A DNA stretch of 34,673 nucleotides from Hymenobacter frigidus (GCF_014640435.1 NZ_BMGY01000010.1:1-34673); one strand, 5' to 3'. Numbered from the stretch's first letter, positions 15,100 through 23,706 are shown. Numbers and translations are program-made. Notes: generated from the sequence alone by a model not told the origin.

Positions 15100-16386
15100 A
15101 TGGCAATGACCAACAACTCTACCAGCCCCGACGATTCAGCTCCCAACGCTGCTCCTACTGAGCTACAGCAACTAGAGGCGGCCTTACGGGCCAAAGCCAT
15201 TTCGCCGGAGCTTTTCGCCACCCTCGCGGCCCAGCTGCGCGCAGGCGCGGCCCCAGCGGCTCCCCCCACCGCACCTCGCATCAGCATCAGTCCGGCCGCT
15301 GAGCCCGCCGAACTTCCCTCGCTGCTGTCGCTTTTTGAGAGCCCGCCGGTTGTTCCCGCGCCACTGCCCGCCCCACCCGCGCCATTGCCGCCTCCGGTGC
15401 CCGTCGCTGCCACCGGAGCGCTGCCGCTGCCACGGCGACCCGCAACCAACCCATTGCCACCAACCTTAGCAGCGCCGCCGGTGGCAGCCGCCCGGGTCCT
15501 TGTGCCGCCGGCGGCACCGCCCGCCGCGCCCGCGCCGGTTTACGTGCCGCCGCTTCCGGAGCCGGAACCAGAACCGGATGCCCCGCCCCAACGCAATGCC
15601 CTAACGACGCTCCTGGCCGTGCTGGGCGGCGTGGGCCTGCTCGGGGTGGGTCTCTACTTGTACGTAGACCAAAGTCACCCCAGCGAAATCCTGACCGGCC
15701 CGCAGCCCGCACCCACCGAAGAGGCGGCCCCGGCCCGCACGCCCGAGCCTGCGACCGCCGTGGTCGCGGTGCCGGAAACCGTGCTGGAAGCCGCGCCCAC
15801 CATTCCCGCTACCGATTCCAGCATCCTGGCCGCCGCCACTACGGAAGCCACTTCGAACGAAACCCCGGACCCGGACCCGAACTCGGCCCCGGAGGAATCA
15901 GCCGATGCTGCGGCCTCGGAAAATAGCCCCGCTGCCGCTGCTACCGCAGCTGTGTCCGCCCCCGTGCCGGCCGCGCCCGAGCCCGGCGACGACGAGGCGA
16001 CCCAAAAAATCCGCACGGTACTGGCCGATTACTATGCCGACTTATTTGCCCCGCCCCTGGCCGCCGAAAACTACTTTGCCCCGCAGGTGGAGCGCCTCTA
16101 CATTCAGCAGCACCTCACGCCCGCCCAAATCAACACCACCATCACCCAAACTTTTTTTCCAGACAATAAGAAAGCCGTGTACCAAGTGGAGCCCGGCACC
16201 CTGCGGGTGAGCGCGCCCGTGCAGGACGGCAGCCGCACTGCCACCTACAGCGAGGCCTGCCGGCTGTTTCGGGTATCAAAGGGCCGCTACCAGCGCCTGC
16301 GTACCCAGGTGCGGGTCAAGTTCGACGCGGACTACCGCATCACGTTTCTGCGACAGGAAAAGATGCTCGAAAACATGTTTGAGTGA
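15100..16386 (+). CDS. Single-pass membrane protein with Pro/Ala-rich arms and C-terminal folded domain
   Basis: A 428-residue protein of no recognised family. Residues 20-45 form a helix (ELQQLEAALRAKAISPELF). Residues about 50-165 are Pro/Ala-rich and probably disordered. One membrane helix (about 168-188, LLAVLGGVGLLGVGLYLYV) follows, then a second disordered Ala/Pro/Glu arm (about 195-300). A folded domain of about 125 residues (TQKIRTVLADYYADLF...) ends the protein; its pattern of helices and strands suggests an NTF2-like fold, though this is a guess. Its 3' end meets the MotB-like gene tail-to-tail with a 16-base gap. The disordered-arm/single-helix design mirrors the 450-residue protein of the opposite-strand operon, so it may be a partner of that system. 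That association is inferred from position only. Confidence 0.6.
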   Translation: MAMTNNSTSPDDSAPNAAPTELQQLEAALRAKAISPELFATLAAQLRAGAAPAAPPTAPRISISPAAEPAELPSLLSLFESPPVVPAPLPAPPAPLPPPVPVAATGALPLPRRPATNPLPPTLAAPPVAAARVLVPPAAPPAAPAPVYVPPLPEPEPEPDAPPQRNALTTLLAVLGGVGLLGVGLYLYVDQSHPSEILTGPQPAPTEEAAPARTPEPATAVVAVPETVLEAAPTIPATDSSILAAATTEATSNETPDPDPNSAPEESADAAASENSPAAAATAAVSAPVPAAPEPGDDEATQKIRTVLADYYADLFAPPLAAENYFAPQVERLYIQQHLTPAQINTTITQTFFPDNKKAVYQVEPGTLRVSAPVQDGSRTATYSEACRLFRVSKGRYQRLRTQVRVKFDADYRITFLRQEKMLENMFE

Positions 16387-16402
16387 TGCCCGGCCACGTC
16401 GC

Positions 16403-17116
16403 CTAATCGGCGGGCGGCGGGCTGGCCACGGCGGCACTCGTGTCGGCTGCTTGTCCCAGGGAGCCGATTTTGGGCTGAATCTGAATGATGAAGCGCTTGT
16501 TTTTGGCTTCTTCGCGGAACCCCCGGTAGCGCCCGGTGCCCTTGAAGCCGCTGCCGGCGGCCACCAGCTCCAGGTTGGCAGGAAAACGCAGGCCGGCGCT
16601 TTCCCACAGGCGAATGACCTCCATGGCCCGGTTGTAGCTCAGCTGGCGCACTTCGGCCCCGTCGGCGTTGCGGGGGTCAGAGTCAGGCAGATTGGGGTTT
16701 TTGGCGGCCCGGCCCTCCACCACGATGAGGTACTGCACGGCATCGTCGCGTTTCAGGGCCCGCATCTGGCCGAGCAGGAAGCGGCCGGCCTGCACCAGCG
16801 GAGCCCGCGCCTCGGGGGGCAGGTCGTAGCGCTGGGGCTTGAACTCGACCGGAAAATTCAGCTCGTAGCGCTTGTACTGCTGGTTGTAGCTGAAGTTGCG
16901 GCCGTCGCTCAGGCGCTTGAGGGCTTCCTTGATTTCGTCGAGCTTCTGCTTTTCCTTCAGCTGCACTTCCAGCTTGGCCTTGGCCGCAATCAGGCTGGCT
17001 TCCTTGTCCTGAAACTGCTTGTAGCTGAGCACGAACAGCACGAGCATGACCAGAAATAAGGCCGTCATCAGGTCCACGTAGCTGGGCCAGAAAAAATTGT
17101 TGCGGTCCTGGTTCAC
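16403..17116 (-). CDS. MotB/ZorB-like stator subunit with OmpA peptidoglycan-binding domain
   Basis: A 237-residue protein. One N-terminal membrane helix begins WPSYVDLMTALFLVMLVLFV (about residues 10-29), and its Asp15 sits where MotB and ZorB carry the proton-binding Asp. A coiled coil (about 35-70) follows, then an OmpA/MotB C-terminal domain (about 75-225) with VRQLSYNRAMEVIRLW (the NxxLSxxRAxxV-type helix) and EEAKNKRFIIQIQP (the NRRVEI-type end strand). It should anchor the MotA-like ring to peptidoglycan and form the proton path. Residues after 225 are a short Ala/Pro tail. The gene is the last of the minus-strand operon and lies 12 bases behind the MotA-like gene. The FWPSYVDLMT start is closer to defence-type ZorB than to flagellar MotB. 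Confidence 0.85.
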   Translation of the reverse strand: MNQDRNNFFWPSYVDLMTALFLVMLVLFVLSYKQFQDKEASLIAAKAKLEVQLKEKQKLDEIKEALKRLSDGRNFSYNQQYKRYELNFPVEFKPQRYDLPPEARAPLVQAGRFLLGQMRALKRDDAVQYLIVVEGRAAKNPNLPDSDPRNADGAEVRQLSYNRAMEVIRLWESAGLRFPANLELVAAGSGFKGTGRYRGFREEAKNKRFIIQIQPKIGSLGQAADTSAAVASPPPAD

Positions 17117-17128
17117 GGGGCGGGCTGG

Positions 17129-18595
17129 TTAATTTTTCGGCTGGAGACCGAGCATTTTCTGGAGCCAGGTGCGCTGGGTAAGCAGCTCCAGCACGGCGTT
17201 GGTGCGCGTCACCTGCTGCACCAGGGCCTGTTGCACGGCGTTGGTGCGCGTCACCTGCTGCACCAGGGCCTGTTGCAGGGCCTGGTCGGCGGCCAGGCGT
17301 GCTTCGAGGCGTTGCAGGGCCTGGGCGGTTTGGGCAGCCTGCTTTTCCTGCAACTGGTTGAGCAGGCGCTGCTGGGCCGGCATTTCGCTAAACGGGCTCA
17401 GATACTGCACGATGCGCTCGTACACGTTATCGTTGTTCAGCTTGCGGAAGTGGTCTTCGAGCACGCCGGCGGCCTGGTCGGCTTCGGTGGTGAGCACGGC
17501 CATGCGCTGGCGCATCACCTGGGCCAGCTTGTGGTAGCTCTCGTCCATAAACGCCTCGCCCTGCCGAGCCAGGCGGTCCATTTCGGCCTGGTTCTGGCGG
17601 AAGAACCGCAGCTGCGACTCCACCGTGCCCGCGTGCTGCTGCACCAGGGCCGGCACCTGGTTTAGGCCTTCTTCGAGGCCCGTGAGGCGGCCCAGCAGAC
17701 TGGTGAGCGTGGTGGCCACCTGCTGGCCGTTGCGCAGGGTCTGGTTCAGTTCCTGCTGGTAACCCAGGAAATTCTCGAAGTGATGCGCGCTTTCCGCCAC
17801 CTTATCGAACACCCGGATGCTGGCGTTGGCCATCTCGGTGTAGCCTACTTTCTGCAGCTCCGCGAGGAAATCTTTCTGCACGGTGATGTTCGCGTTCAGC
17901 GCCCCCACGATGGGGCCAAACTCGTAAATCTTGCTTAGAAACTCTTGGTTGAACGAGTCGAGCACCGCCTTGAGCGTGCCGAGGCTGCCGGCCATGTCGG
18001 AGTGCAGAATGGGCAATAGCTGCACCTGCAAAAAGGTGCAGTAGTCGTTGCGGCGCTGCTCGCTCTGCCGCCGGGCCGCCTTGTAGAGCGTGTTGCCCCA
18101 CAGGGTGAGCCCCAAGCCCATCAGGCTGCCAATCATGGCCACCGTCACGCCCCGCAAAAAGCCCTGAATGCCCACCTCATCAAACTTGCCGCCGCCCGCC
18201 AGCAAGCCGGCCAAGCCTAGAATAGCCCCCAGAAATGTGCCCATCAACCCGATAAATAGCGGGGCCGACGTACCCGACTGCACCTCCGAATCGAGGGCCA
18301 CGGCGCGGCGCTCGGCGATACTTTGCAGGATATCGAAATCGGCGGTGCCTTTGTTTTTGAGCAGGTAGGCGTTGGTGTCCTGAATGACCGCCTCAAACTC
18401 GGGTGTGGCCCCTACCACCAACAGCACGTCCACCTGCTGGCCGGTGACCTCGTCCTGGTGGCGCGTCAGGCGCAGGCCACTGCCAGGCGGAAACAGCGCC
18501 GCCAGCTGCGCACTGTCCTGCCGGCCCTGCCAGAAGGCCCGAGCCTGAAACCCAATGATAACGACCAGTACCAACCACTCCAAAACCTCCATCAT
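17129..18595 (-). CDS. MotA/ExbB/ZorA-like proton-channel subunit with long cytosolic tail
   Basis: A 488-residue protein. There are three membrane segments: about 4-20, 108-133 (SAPLFIGLMGTFLGAILGLAGL) and 145-170 (GFLRGVTVAMIGSLMGLGLTLW). The last two match the MotA/TolQ/ExbB proton-channel core. About 310 residues follow the last helix and are predicted as long alpha-helical/coiled-coil tail (Gln-, Glu- and Leu-rich), as in ZorA, whereas flagellar MotA lacks such a tail. Near the C-terminus QQALVQQVTRTNAV occurs twice in direct succession, from a perfect 42-bp DNA duplication. With the next gene it should form a 5:2-type stator that turns proton flow into motion or signal. Flagellar function is unlikely because no flagellar gene is nearby. 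Confidence 0.83.
   Translation of the reverse strand: MMEVLEWLVLVVIIGFQARAFWQGRQDSAQLAALFPPGSGLRLTRHQDEVTGQQVDVLLVVGATPEFEAVIQDTNAYLLKNKGTADFDILQSIAERRAVALDSEVQSGTSAPLFIGLMGTFLGAILGLAGLLAGGGKFDEVGIQGFLRGVTVAMIGSLMGLGLTLWGNTLYKAARRQSEQRRNDYCTFLQVQLLPILHSDMAGSLGTLKAVLDSFNQEFLSKIYEFGPIVGALNANITVQKDFLAELQKVGYTEMANASIRVFDKVAESAHHFENFLGYQQELNQTLRNGQQVATTLTSLLGRLTGLEEGLNQVPALVQQHAGTVESQLRFFRQNQAEMDRLARQGEAFMDESYHKLAQVMRQRMAVLTTEADQAAGVLEDHFRKLNNDNVYERIVQYLSPFSEMPAQQRLLNQLQEKQAAQTAQALQRLEARLAADQALQQALVQQVTRTNAVQQALVQQVTRTNAVLELLTQRTWLQKMLGLQPKN
17191..17274. repeat. Perfect 42-bp tandem duplication in the MotA-like tail
   Basis: Bases 17191-17232 and 17233-17274 are identical. They encode the 14-residue unit (QQALVQQVTRTNAV) twice on the minus strand. 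Identity at DNA level points to a recent duplication, and the heptad-compatible length (14 = 2x7) keeps the coiled-coil register. Confidence 0.93.
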
Positions 18596-18609
18596 AACAA
18601 AAAAATCAA

Positions 18610-19962
18610 CTATTCAAACCGCACTTTGGCCCGCTGTACTACTTCCCAGTCGTCGCCCCGACGGCGCACGTGGCCGGGCTCCACGGTGATGACGCGCGAC
18701 TCGCTGCCCAGCGGGTAGCCGCCCACGTACTCACACACGGGCTCCAACACGCTGCGGTGGTCGCGCACATGGCTGGCCAGGTTGCCGGTCACAGCGAAGG
18801 AGCCCTGCTCGGGCTGCTGCTCGCTGCTCACAATGGCAAACATGCTGTAGGTGCCCGGCTGGTCGCTCAGGGCGCGCGCCGGAAAGGAGTTATTGAACGG
18901 CGCTTCGTTGGCGTACTGCGTGCGCTGGCGCGGGCCGGGGGCGGGCAGCGGCGCAAGCATTGCCTCAAACTCATCGGGCTCGGGCGCTACGGGCGGGGCG
19001 GGCGCGGGCGCCGTGAGGACAGGCTTAGCGACCAATGCGGTGGCGGACGCAACGGCCGGGTTCAAACGCTCATCCATCTGCCGCTCCACAAATTTGCGCA
19101 TTTCGTCCCAGCTCACAGTCGGCTCCTTCTTGGAGCTTTGGCGGCTGGTGCGCTCCGGCGGGGCGGGCGGCAAAGCGGGCGCGGCCACAGCAGCCGGTTG
19201 GTTCTGCTTTCGGAACAACAGCATCATGCCCGTAAAGCTCAAACCCGACAAAATGAGCGCCAGCCACGACACCCAGGCCGGCGCACCGCTGCTAACCGGC
19301 GCGGCCGGCGTTGCGGCCATTGGGGCAGCTACGGTAGCGGTTTCGGTAGCGGCAAGGTCATCAGTCGGAACCGGGTCGGGCACGGCCGGGCCAGCAGCCA
19401 GGGACTGGCCCACATTATTGGCGGGTGCTTCTGGGGATGCACCCGCGATTGCTCCTGATTTTGCAGCGGCAGAACCATTATTTGCCAACCCTTCAATCCG
19501 ACTTACAAACGACTGGTATCCAGGGTCGTTTTTACGCTCTGGATGAGTGTCCAGCAAAGCCTTTTTAATAGCGGTAACCAACGCATTCGCATTATCTAGC
19601 CCTTGTTTCTGAATCGGATTAAACACTTTGGTCTGAAACATAAAAACATGGCTGTCTCTATTTGTCCTACCTTCTAATGGTACTGCTTTATTCAGCTCCT
19701 GCCTAAATTTTTCGACGGTACCCGCGCTTGTAACCGGCGACAACTTTGAAAGCAGTGGCTTCAAATCCGGGTCAGATGCGAACACATACTCAGCAGTGGC
19801 AGCCCAGATAATGCCCATTGATGCCGCCTCCTCTGCCGTAGCTGCTGAAACTTTAGCTGCTACGGCTTTGGCCGGTTTGCTGCTCGGTGCTTGTGCCCAC
19901 GACTGCTCGGCCGCAAGGCCCAACCCCACCAACAGAACGAGTTTACACAGTTTGCGCGCCAT
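18610..19962 (-). CDS. Secreted, single-pass membrane linker protein of the motor-cytoskeleton operon
   Basis: A 450-residue protein of no recognised family. It has a signal peptide (MARKLCKLVLLVGLGLAAEQSWAQA), then a periplasmic helical domain (about 40-160, with a DTHPERKNDPGYQSFVSRIEG segment) and an Ala/Pro-rich linker. One membrane helix lies at about 230-250 (WVSWLALILSGLSFTGMMLLF), placing the C-terminal half in the cytosol: a Pro/Ala-rich region with an MRKFVERQMDERL helix, then a folded region of about 85 residues (about 365-450). It could connect the periplasm with the cytosolic NTPases. The ATG overlaps the end of the 1220-residue gene by 20 bases, so the two are translationally coupled and probably made in fixed ratio. 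The periplasmic part is noticeably less GC-rich than its neighbours. Confidence 0.65.
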   Translation of the reverse strand: MARKLCKLVLLVGLGLAAEQSWAQAPSSKPAKAVAAKVSAATAEEAASMGIIWAATAEYVFASDPDLKPLLSKLSPVTSAGTVEKFRQELNKAVPLEGRTNRDSHVFMFQTKVFNPIQKQGLDNANALVTAIKKALLDTHPERKNDPGYQSFVSRIEGLANNGSAAAKSGAIAGASPEAPANNVGQSLAAGPAVPDPVPTDDLAATETATVAAPMAATPAAPVSSGAPAWVSWLALILSGLSFTGMMLLFRKQNQPAAVAAPALPPAPPERTSRQSSKKEPTVSWDEMRKFVERQMDERLNPAVASATALVAKPVLTAPAPAPPVAPEPDEFEAMLAPLPAPGPRQRTQYANEAPFNNSFPARALSDQPGTYSMFAIVSSEQQPEQGSFAVTGNLASHVRDHRSVLEPVCEYVGGYPLGSESRVITVEPGHVRRRGDDWEVVQRAKVRFE

Positions 19963-22900
19963 AGTATTTCCGGTAAAGCTCCTGCGACAGCTTGAACAGC
20001 GCGTCGCGGAAAGCGAAGAAGAATAAGGATTCGGGCAGCTTGTCGCCGGGCTTTTTGCTGGCGGCCACTAGCGCGTTGTAGCCCGTATTGAGGCTGTCTT
20101 TGAAGCGGCTGGCGAGGAAGTCGCGCACGAAGTCGGCATCCAGCTCAATGTTGAGGCGGGCCAGCAGGTCCTGCACACCGTCTTCGCGGTCCTGGGTAAG
20201 GAAGTCGAGCAGGTGACGGGCATTAGCCAGCACGCCTTCGCGCAGGTCGCCGGCCTCGCTCAGCAGCGCGGGGCGGCGGATGAGGGCCACGGCGTCGGGC
20301 GCGGGCGCGGCGGTTAATTCGGCCGGGGTGAACTGCTCGTGGCCGGGCAACACGAATTGCAGCTTTTCGAGCATTTCGCCCAGCTCGGCCCCGCTGTCGC
20401 GGCTGGTCTGGCGCATGGTGCGTTCCAACTCCTGGCCGCCGCTCTCGTCCCAGCGCAGGGCGCTGCCGTTGGCGGTAGCTTCCTTGGCGTTGTCCACCAG
20501 GGTCAGTGAGAAGTCGGCGGGCACCTGCAGGCCGCTGGCAAACTCCAGCACCCGCTGGGCCAGCCTCTTGATGGTGCTCAGGTTGGCGTTCAAATCAAGC
20601 AGACGCAAATACGTGCTGCCCTTGCCGCTGAACGTGACGTGGCGCGGCAGTTGCGTGAGGCCCTTGGCGCGGCACACCTGGCCCACGTGGTAGAGAATGG
20701 CCGTGTAGTGCAGCAGCAGCAGCACCCGCATTTGCTTCGCCTCGCGCACGTGCTGGCTGAAATTGAGCTGCTCATCGAAGTTAAAGAGCAGGCTCACGAG
20801 GTCGGCCGAGCCCACGCGGGGATTTTTTAGGGCGGCTACGAACACCTTGCGCGCCTCGCCGGCCTGCGGGCTTACGGGCGTGTGGGCCGTGCGGCTCACG
20901 TAGTAGTACAGCAGGCCGTTGTGCTGGCGCAGGCCATCGGAGCCGGTCTGGCCCGAGTCACCCCAGAGCACATCGCCGGCAAAGCGGAACGAGAACGTGG
21001 CCGCGGGCTGCAAGCCATTGAGCAGCAGCACATCGGTAGTGCCGCCGCCAATGTCAATATTCACGGCGCTGTCTTCCTGCGTGGGCACGATTTTGCCGAT
21101 TTTCCGCAGGTACAGGTACGGAGCCAGCGACTCCGGAATCTTATCCAGCTGCTTGTCGGCTGGCACCCGGCCAAACGTGCGCTCGTATTCCTGCTGCCAC
21201 ACCTGCTCAAAAAACGCCTGCACGCCGTAGTCCATGCTCAGCGGGTACGACCACACCAGGCGCACCAGGTTCAGGTCGCCGCCGTTCAGCGCGGCCTTGT
21301 GCTTCAGCAGCCGGAGCAATTCGCGGAAGTACAGGCGCACCCGGTTTTTGGCGGCTTCGGTGTTGGCCCCGCCGTCGGTGTTCCACTTCAGGTTGGTTTC
21401 GTAGCGGCCGTCTTCGGGCTGGTTATACAGCTCACTGTCGCGGCTGAGGTAGAAGCCGATGTTGGCATCGCCGAACAGCAGCGGGTCGCCCTCGGCGGCA
21501 AAACGCGGCGTTTCGCAGGTAGCCGTGCGAATGGGAAAACTGGTTTCAGCGCCCCGAATGCCGATGAACGACGGCACAAACTCCCGGTTTTGCAGCAGCG
21601 AAGCCCGTGGGAAAGCCCGCACCTGGTAGCGCGAGGGCAGGTCGTAGTCGCCCACCGGCTCGGGCTGGCTCAGCAGCACGGTTTGCATTTCGCGCTCGTT
21701 GGCTATGGTCAGCGGCTCGGCTACGTGGCCATCGGCGGCCACGGCCACGTGGGTGTTGGTGGTGCCAAAGTCCACGGCAAACGTGAACTGGGTGGTGCCG
21801 CCCACATCGGTGCGCCAGTTGGGAGCGAGCAGGCCGGTAGCGGCCGGGCTGCCGTAGCCGCCGCCGCTGGGCACGCTCACTTCCAACAGGTCGAAATGCG
21901 TGCCGCGCACTTCGTAGTAGGTGCTGGCCGGACTCAAGGCCGAGCGCACCTGCCGGGTGCGGGCCACCACGCCGCGTAGCGCGCCGCCCGTGGCCGCGCC
22001 CAGCTCCTGCGGCCCGCCCGTGGCCGAGTACGTGAGAAACCGCAGCTGCGCGGGCGCGGCGGCCGTTTCGCTCTGCTCAGCCAGCATCACCGAGTAGGCG
22101 TTGTTATAGCGGTCGAGCGGCGGGGCAAACTTATAAAACGGAAACACCCCAATTTGCAGGCGGGCGCTCACGCGGCCGCCGCCGTAGGGCTTGTCGGCGC
22201 TTTGGCTGGGGGCCGAGGGCACGGCCTGCTCGGCGGGCTGGCCAGGTCCGGGCAGGGCGTAGCGCCGTTCATAAACCACCGCGTTGCCACCTGACACTGG
22301 GATGGTGAGCTGGACCTGCACGTGGTTCGAAAACACCGTCAGGCGCAGCTGGCGGGCCAGGTCTTCGGGCTTGAAATAGTCGAAATACGCGCGCTTGAGC
22401 GGCAGCAGGTAGCGGAAGGGCCGCTGCTCCAGCGTCTGGCCGGGCTCGGCCTGCACTTCGCCGAAGAGGTACTTGTCGCGGTTCACGGCGAAGGGCACTT
22501 CCACCAGCACGTCTTCCAGGAAGTCGTTCACCGTCAGGTACGGGTACAGCTCGCCGAGACCGGGCAGCTCGCGGCTCTCCAGCTTCTCATGGCCGGCGGG
22601 GGCCGCGTAGCCCACCACAGAGGTGTCATCGCCGGGCGTGCCGGCGAAGTAGTTCGTGCGGCGCAGGTCGAGGCCCGGGCGCAGCACCAGCGGCAGGCGC
22701 GGGTGGGCGGCGCGCAGCTCAGGGTTGGGCACGACAAACCAGTCGCTGCTGGCCGCCTGCCGGGCCTGGCTGAGGCGCGCCAGCCGAATGCCGCGCACCT
22801 CCACCGGGTTGCCGTTATCGTCGCGCCACTCTTCGTAGGGAGCCTGGAAGGCCTCCGTCGTCAGGCCCCGTTGGTCGAGCTGGTTCACCCGCTCCTTGCC

Positions 22901-23605
22901 ACCGGGCAGGGCTTGCAGGTAGGCATAAACGCTGGAAGCGAAAAACGCCTCCCGCAGCTCCCGCCGCACCGTAAACAGCCCGTAGATATACTCCAGAAAC
23001 GGAGCCGGACGGGCGCTGAGCGGCACCGCCGCCTGGTCGAAATACTGCCCCTGCCCGTTCTTGCGGGCCACTGGCAGCGCCTGCAACGCCGGATGCGCAA
23101 ACACCAGCGTGAAGGGCGAAGTAGCCCCCAGCAGACGGCGCTCCTGCCCGTTCTTGTGCTCGGCAAAAATCAGAAACAGCGACTCGACGCCCGCGAAGTG
23201 GCGGTCGTCGGCCAGGTACAAGGCCAGGGTACGGCCCAGCAGGGCGGTGCGCGGATTGGCTTGCAGGCGCTCCAGCTGCTCGGCCCGCTTCCAGGGCACG
23301 AAGCGCAGGCGGTAAGCATCGGTGTCCTTGGCGTAGAAGATAAATTCGAGCAGGTCCCAGCACTGGCTCACCAAGCGGTGGTACATGGAATTGGCCGCCG
23401 GGTTTTTGGCCGCGAACTCAAACGCCGTCTTCAGCAGATGCAGCTGACCAAATGGCGTGGGAATGGCCGTGGCCGTGCGCCGGGCATTGCCCCCGGCCGG
23501 GTCGAGAATGTTCTCATCAATCACCGTTTTGGTGATTTGGTTCGACTCCTGCCAGCCGCGGTATTGCTCGTTGCCCCCGCTGTGGAGACGTAATATCTTG
23601 CTCAT
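19943..23605 (-). CDS. Large Hsp70/actin-superfamily ATPase-like protein with novel N-terminal half
   Basis: A 1220-residue cytosolic protein. The C-terminal half has an actin/Hsp70-type ATPase core: phosphate-1 loop FAVDFGTTNTHVAV (about 609-622), a connecting VWSYPLSMDYGVQ segment (about 784), phosphate-2 loop NIDIGGGTTDVLLLNG (about 849-864) and a nucleotide-pocket-like TFSGKGSTYLRLLD (about 991-1004). Catalytic Asp and Gly/Thr positions are kept, so ATP hydrolysis is plausible. Residues 1-600 match no family I recognise; they contain a beta-rich part around 400-500 and a likely flexible linker around 451-475. A distant relation to SrfB-like proteins is possible but unsupported. It lies between a tubulin-like gene and MotAB-like genes in one operon. 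It may polymerise, or remodel a partner in a nucleotide-dependent way. The ATPase fold is clear; the role is not. Confidence 0.78.
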   Translation of the reverse strand: MSKILRLHSGGNEQYRGWQESNQITKTVIDENILDPAGGNARRTATAIPTPFGQLHLLKTAFEFAAKNPAANSMYHRLVSQCWDLLEFIFYAKDTDAYRLRFVPWKRAEQLERLQANPRTALLGRTLALYLADDRHFAGVESLFLIFAEHKNGQERRLLGATSPFTLVFAHPALQALPVARKNGQGQYFDQAAVPLSARPAPFLEYIYGLFTVRRELREAFFASSVYAYLQALPGGKERVNQLDQRGLTTEAFQAPYEEWRDDNGNPVEVRGIRLARLSQARQAASSDWFVVPNPELRAAHPRLPLVLRPGLDLRRTNYFAGTPGDDTSVVGYAAPAGHEKLESRELPGLGELYPYLTVNDFLEDVLVEVPFAVNRDKYLFGEVQAEPGQTLEQRPFRYLLPLKRAYFDYFKPEDLARQLRLTVFSNHVQVQLTIPVSGGNAVVYERRYALPGPGQPAEQAVPSAPSQSADKPYGGGRVSARLQIGVFPFYKFAPPLDRYNNAYSVMLAEQSETAAAPAQLRFLTYSATGGPQELGAATGGALRGVVARTRQVRSALSPASTYYEVRGTHFDLLEVSVPSGGGYGSPAATGLLAPNWRTDVGGTTQFTFAVDFGTTNTHVAVAADGHVAEPLTIANEREMQTVLLSQPEPVGDYDLPSRYQVRAFPRASLLQNREFVPSFIGIRGAETSFPIRTATCETPRFAAEGDPLLFGDANIGFYLSRDSELYNQPEDGRYETNLKWNTDGGANTEAAKNRVRLYFRELLRLLKHKAALNGGDLNLVRLVWSYPLSMDYGVQAFFEQVWQQEYERTFGRVPADKQLDKIPESLAPYLYLRKIGKIVPTQEDSAVNIDIGGGTTDVLLLNGLQPAATFSFRFAGDVLWGDSGQTGSDGLRQHNGLLYYYVSRTAHTPVSPQAGEARKVFVAALKNPRVGSADLVSLLFNFDEQLNFSQHVREAKQMRVLLLLHYTAILYHVGQVCRAKGLTQLPRHVTFSGKGSTYLRLLDLNANLSTIKRLAQRVLEFASGLQVPADFSLTLVDNAKEATANGSALRWDESGGQELERTMRQTSRDSGAELGEMLEKLQFVLPGHEQFTPAELTAAPAPDAVALIRRPALLSEAGDLREGVLANARHLLDFLTQDREDGVQDLLARLNIELDADFVRDFLASRFKDSLNTGYNALVAASKKPGDKLPESLFFFAFRDALFKLSQELYRKYYGAQTV

Positions 23606-23636
23606 GGATAATGGCTTATTCGTTATTGCTTAGTCT

Positions 23637-23671
23637 GTCATGCTGAGCGCAGCCGAAGCATGACGTTCTTC
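23637..23671. repeat. REP-like hairpin inside the operon
   Basis: GTCATGCTGAGCGCAGCCGA followed by AGCATGAC can fold with an 8-bp stem (GTCATGCT/AGCATGAC). It lies in the 101-base gap between the tubulin-like and ATPase-like genes. The same family occurs at 29101-29203 and 32332-32370. It could limit read-through or stabilise mRNA ends. Confidence 0.65.
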
Positions 23672-23706
23672 TGTGACGTTCTTTTTGCTTCCCTTCGCTC
23701 TCCCCC

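Noticed and set aside
17191..17274. CRISPR array or intergenic tandem repeat
   Set aside because: Only two adjacent copies without spacers, lying inside a coding frame.
16403..18595. Flagellar stator genes motA/motB
   Set aside because: No flagellar genes nearby, the MotA-like protein has a long extra tail, and the neighbours are actin- and tubulin-like proteins.
16403..18595. Complete Zorya defence system
   Set aside because: The ZorAB-like pair is present, but none of the known effector genes (helicase, nuclease or type III partners) is in the window.
22322..23593. Plus-strand open frame of 423 residues opposite the large ATPase-like gene
   Set aside because: Arg/Gln/Gly-rich translation without any domain. 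The minus-strand frame is continuous for 1220 residues with intact ATPase loops.
19943..23605. Ordinary DnaK/Hsp70 chaperone
   Set aside because: The ATPase core starts only at about residue 605, the usual DnaK substrate-binding domain is not recognisable, and the length is almost double.
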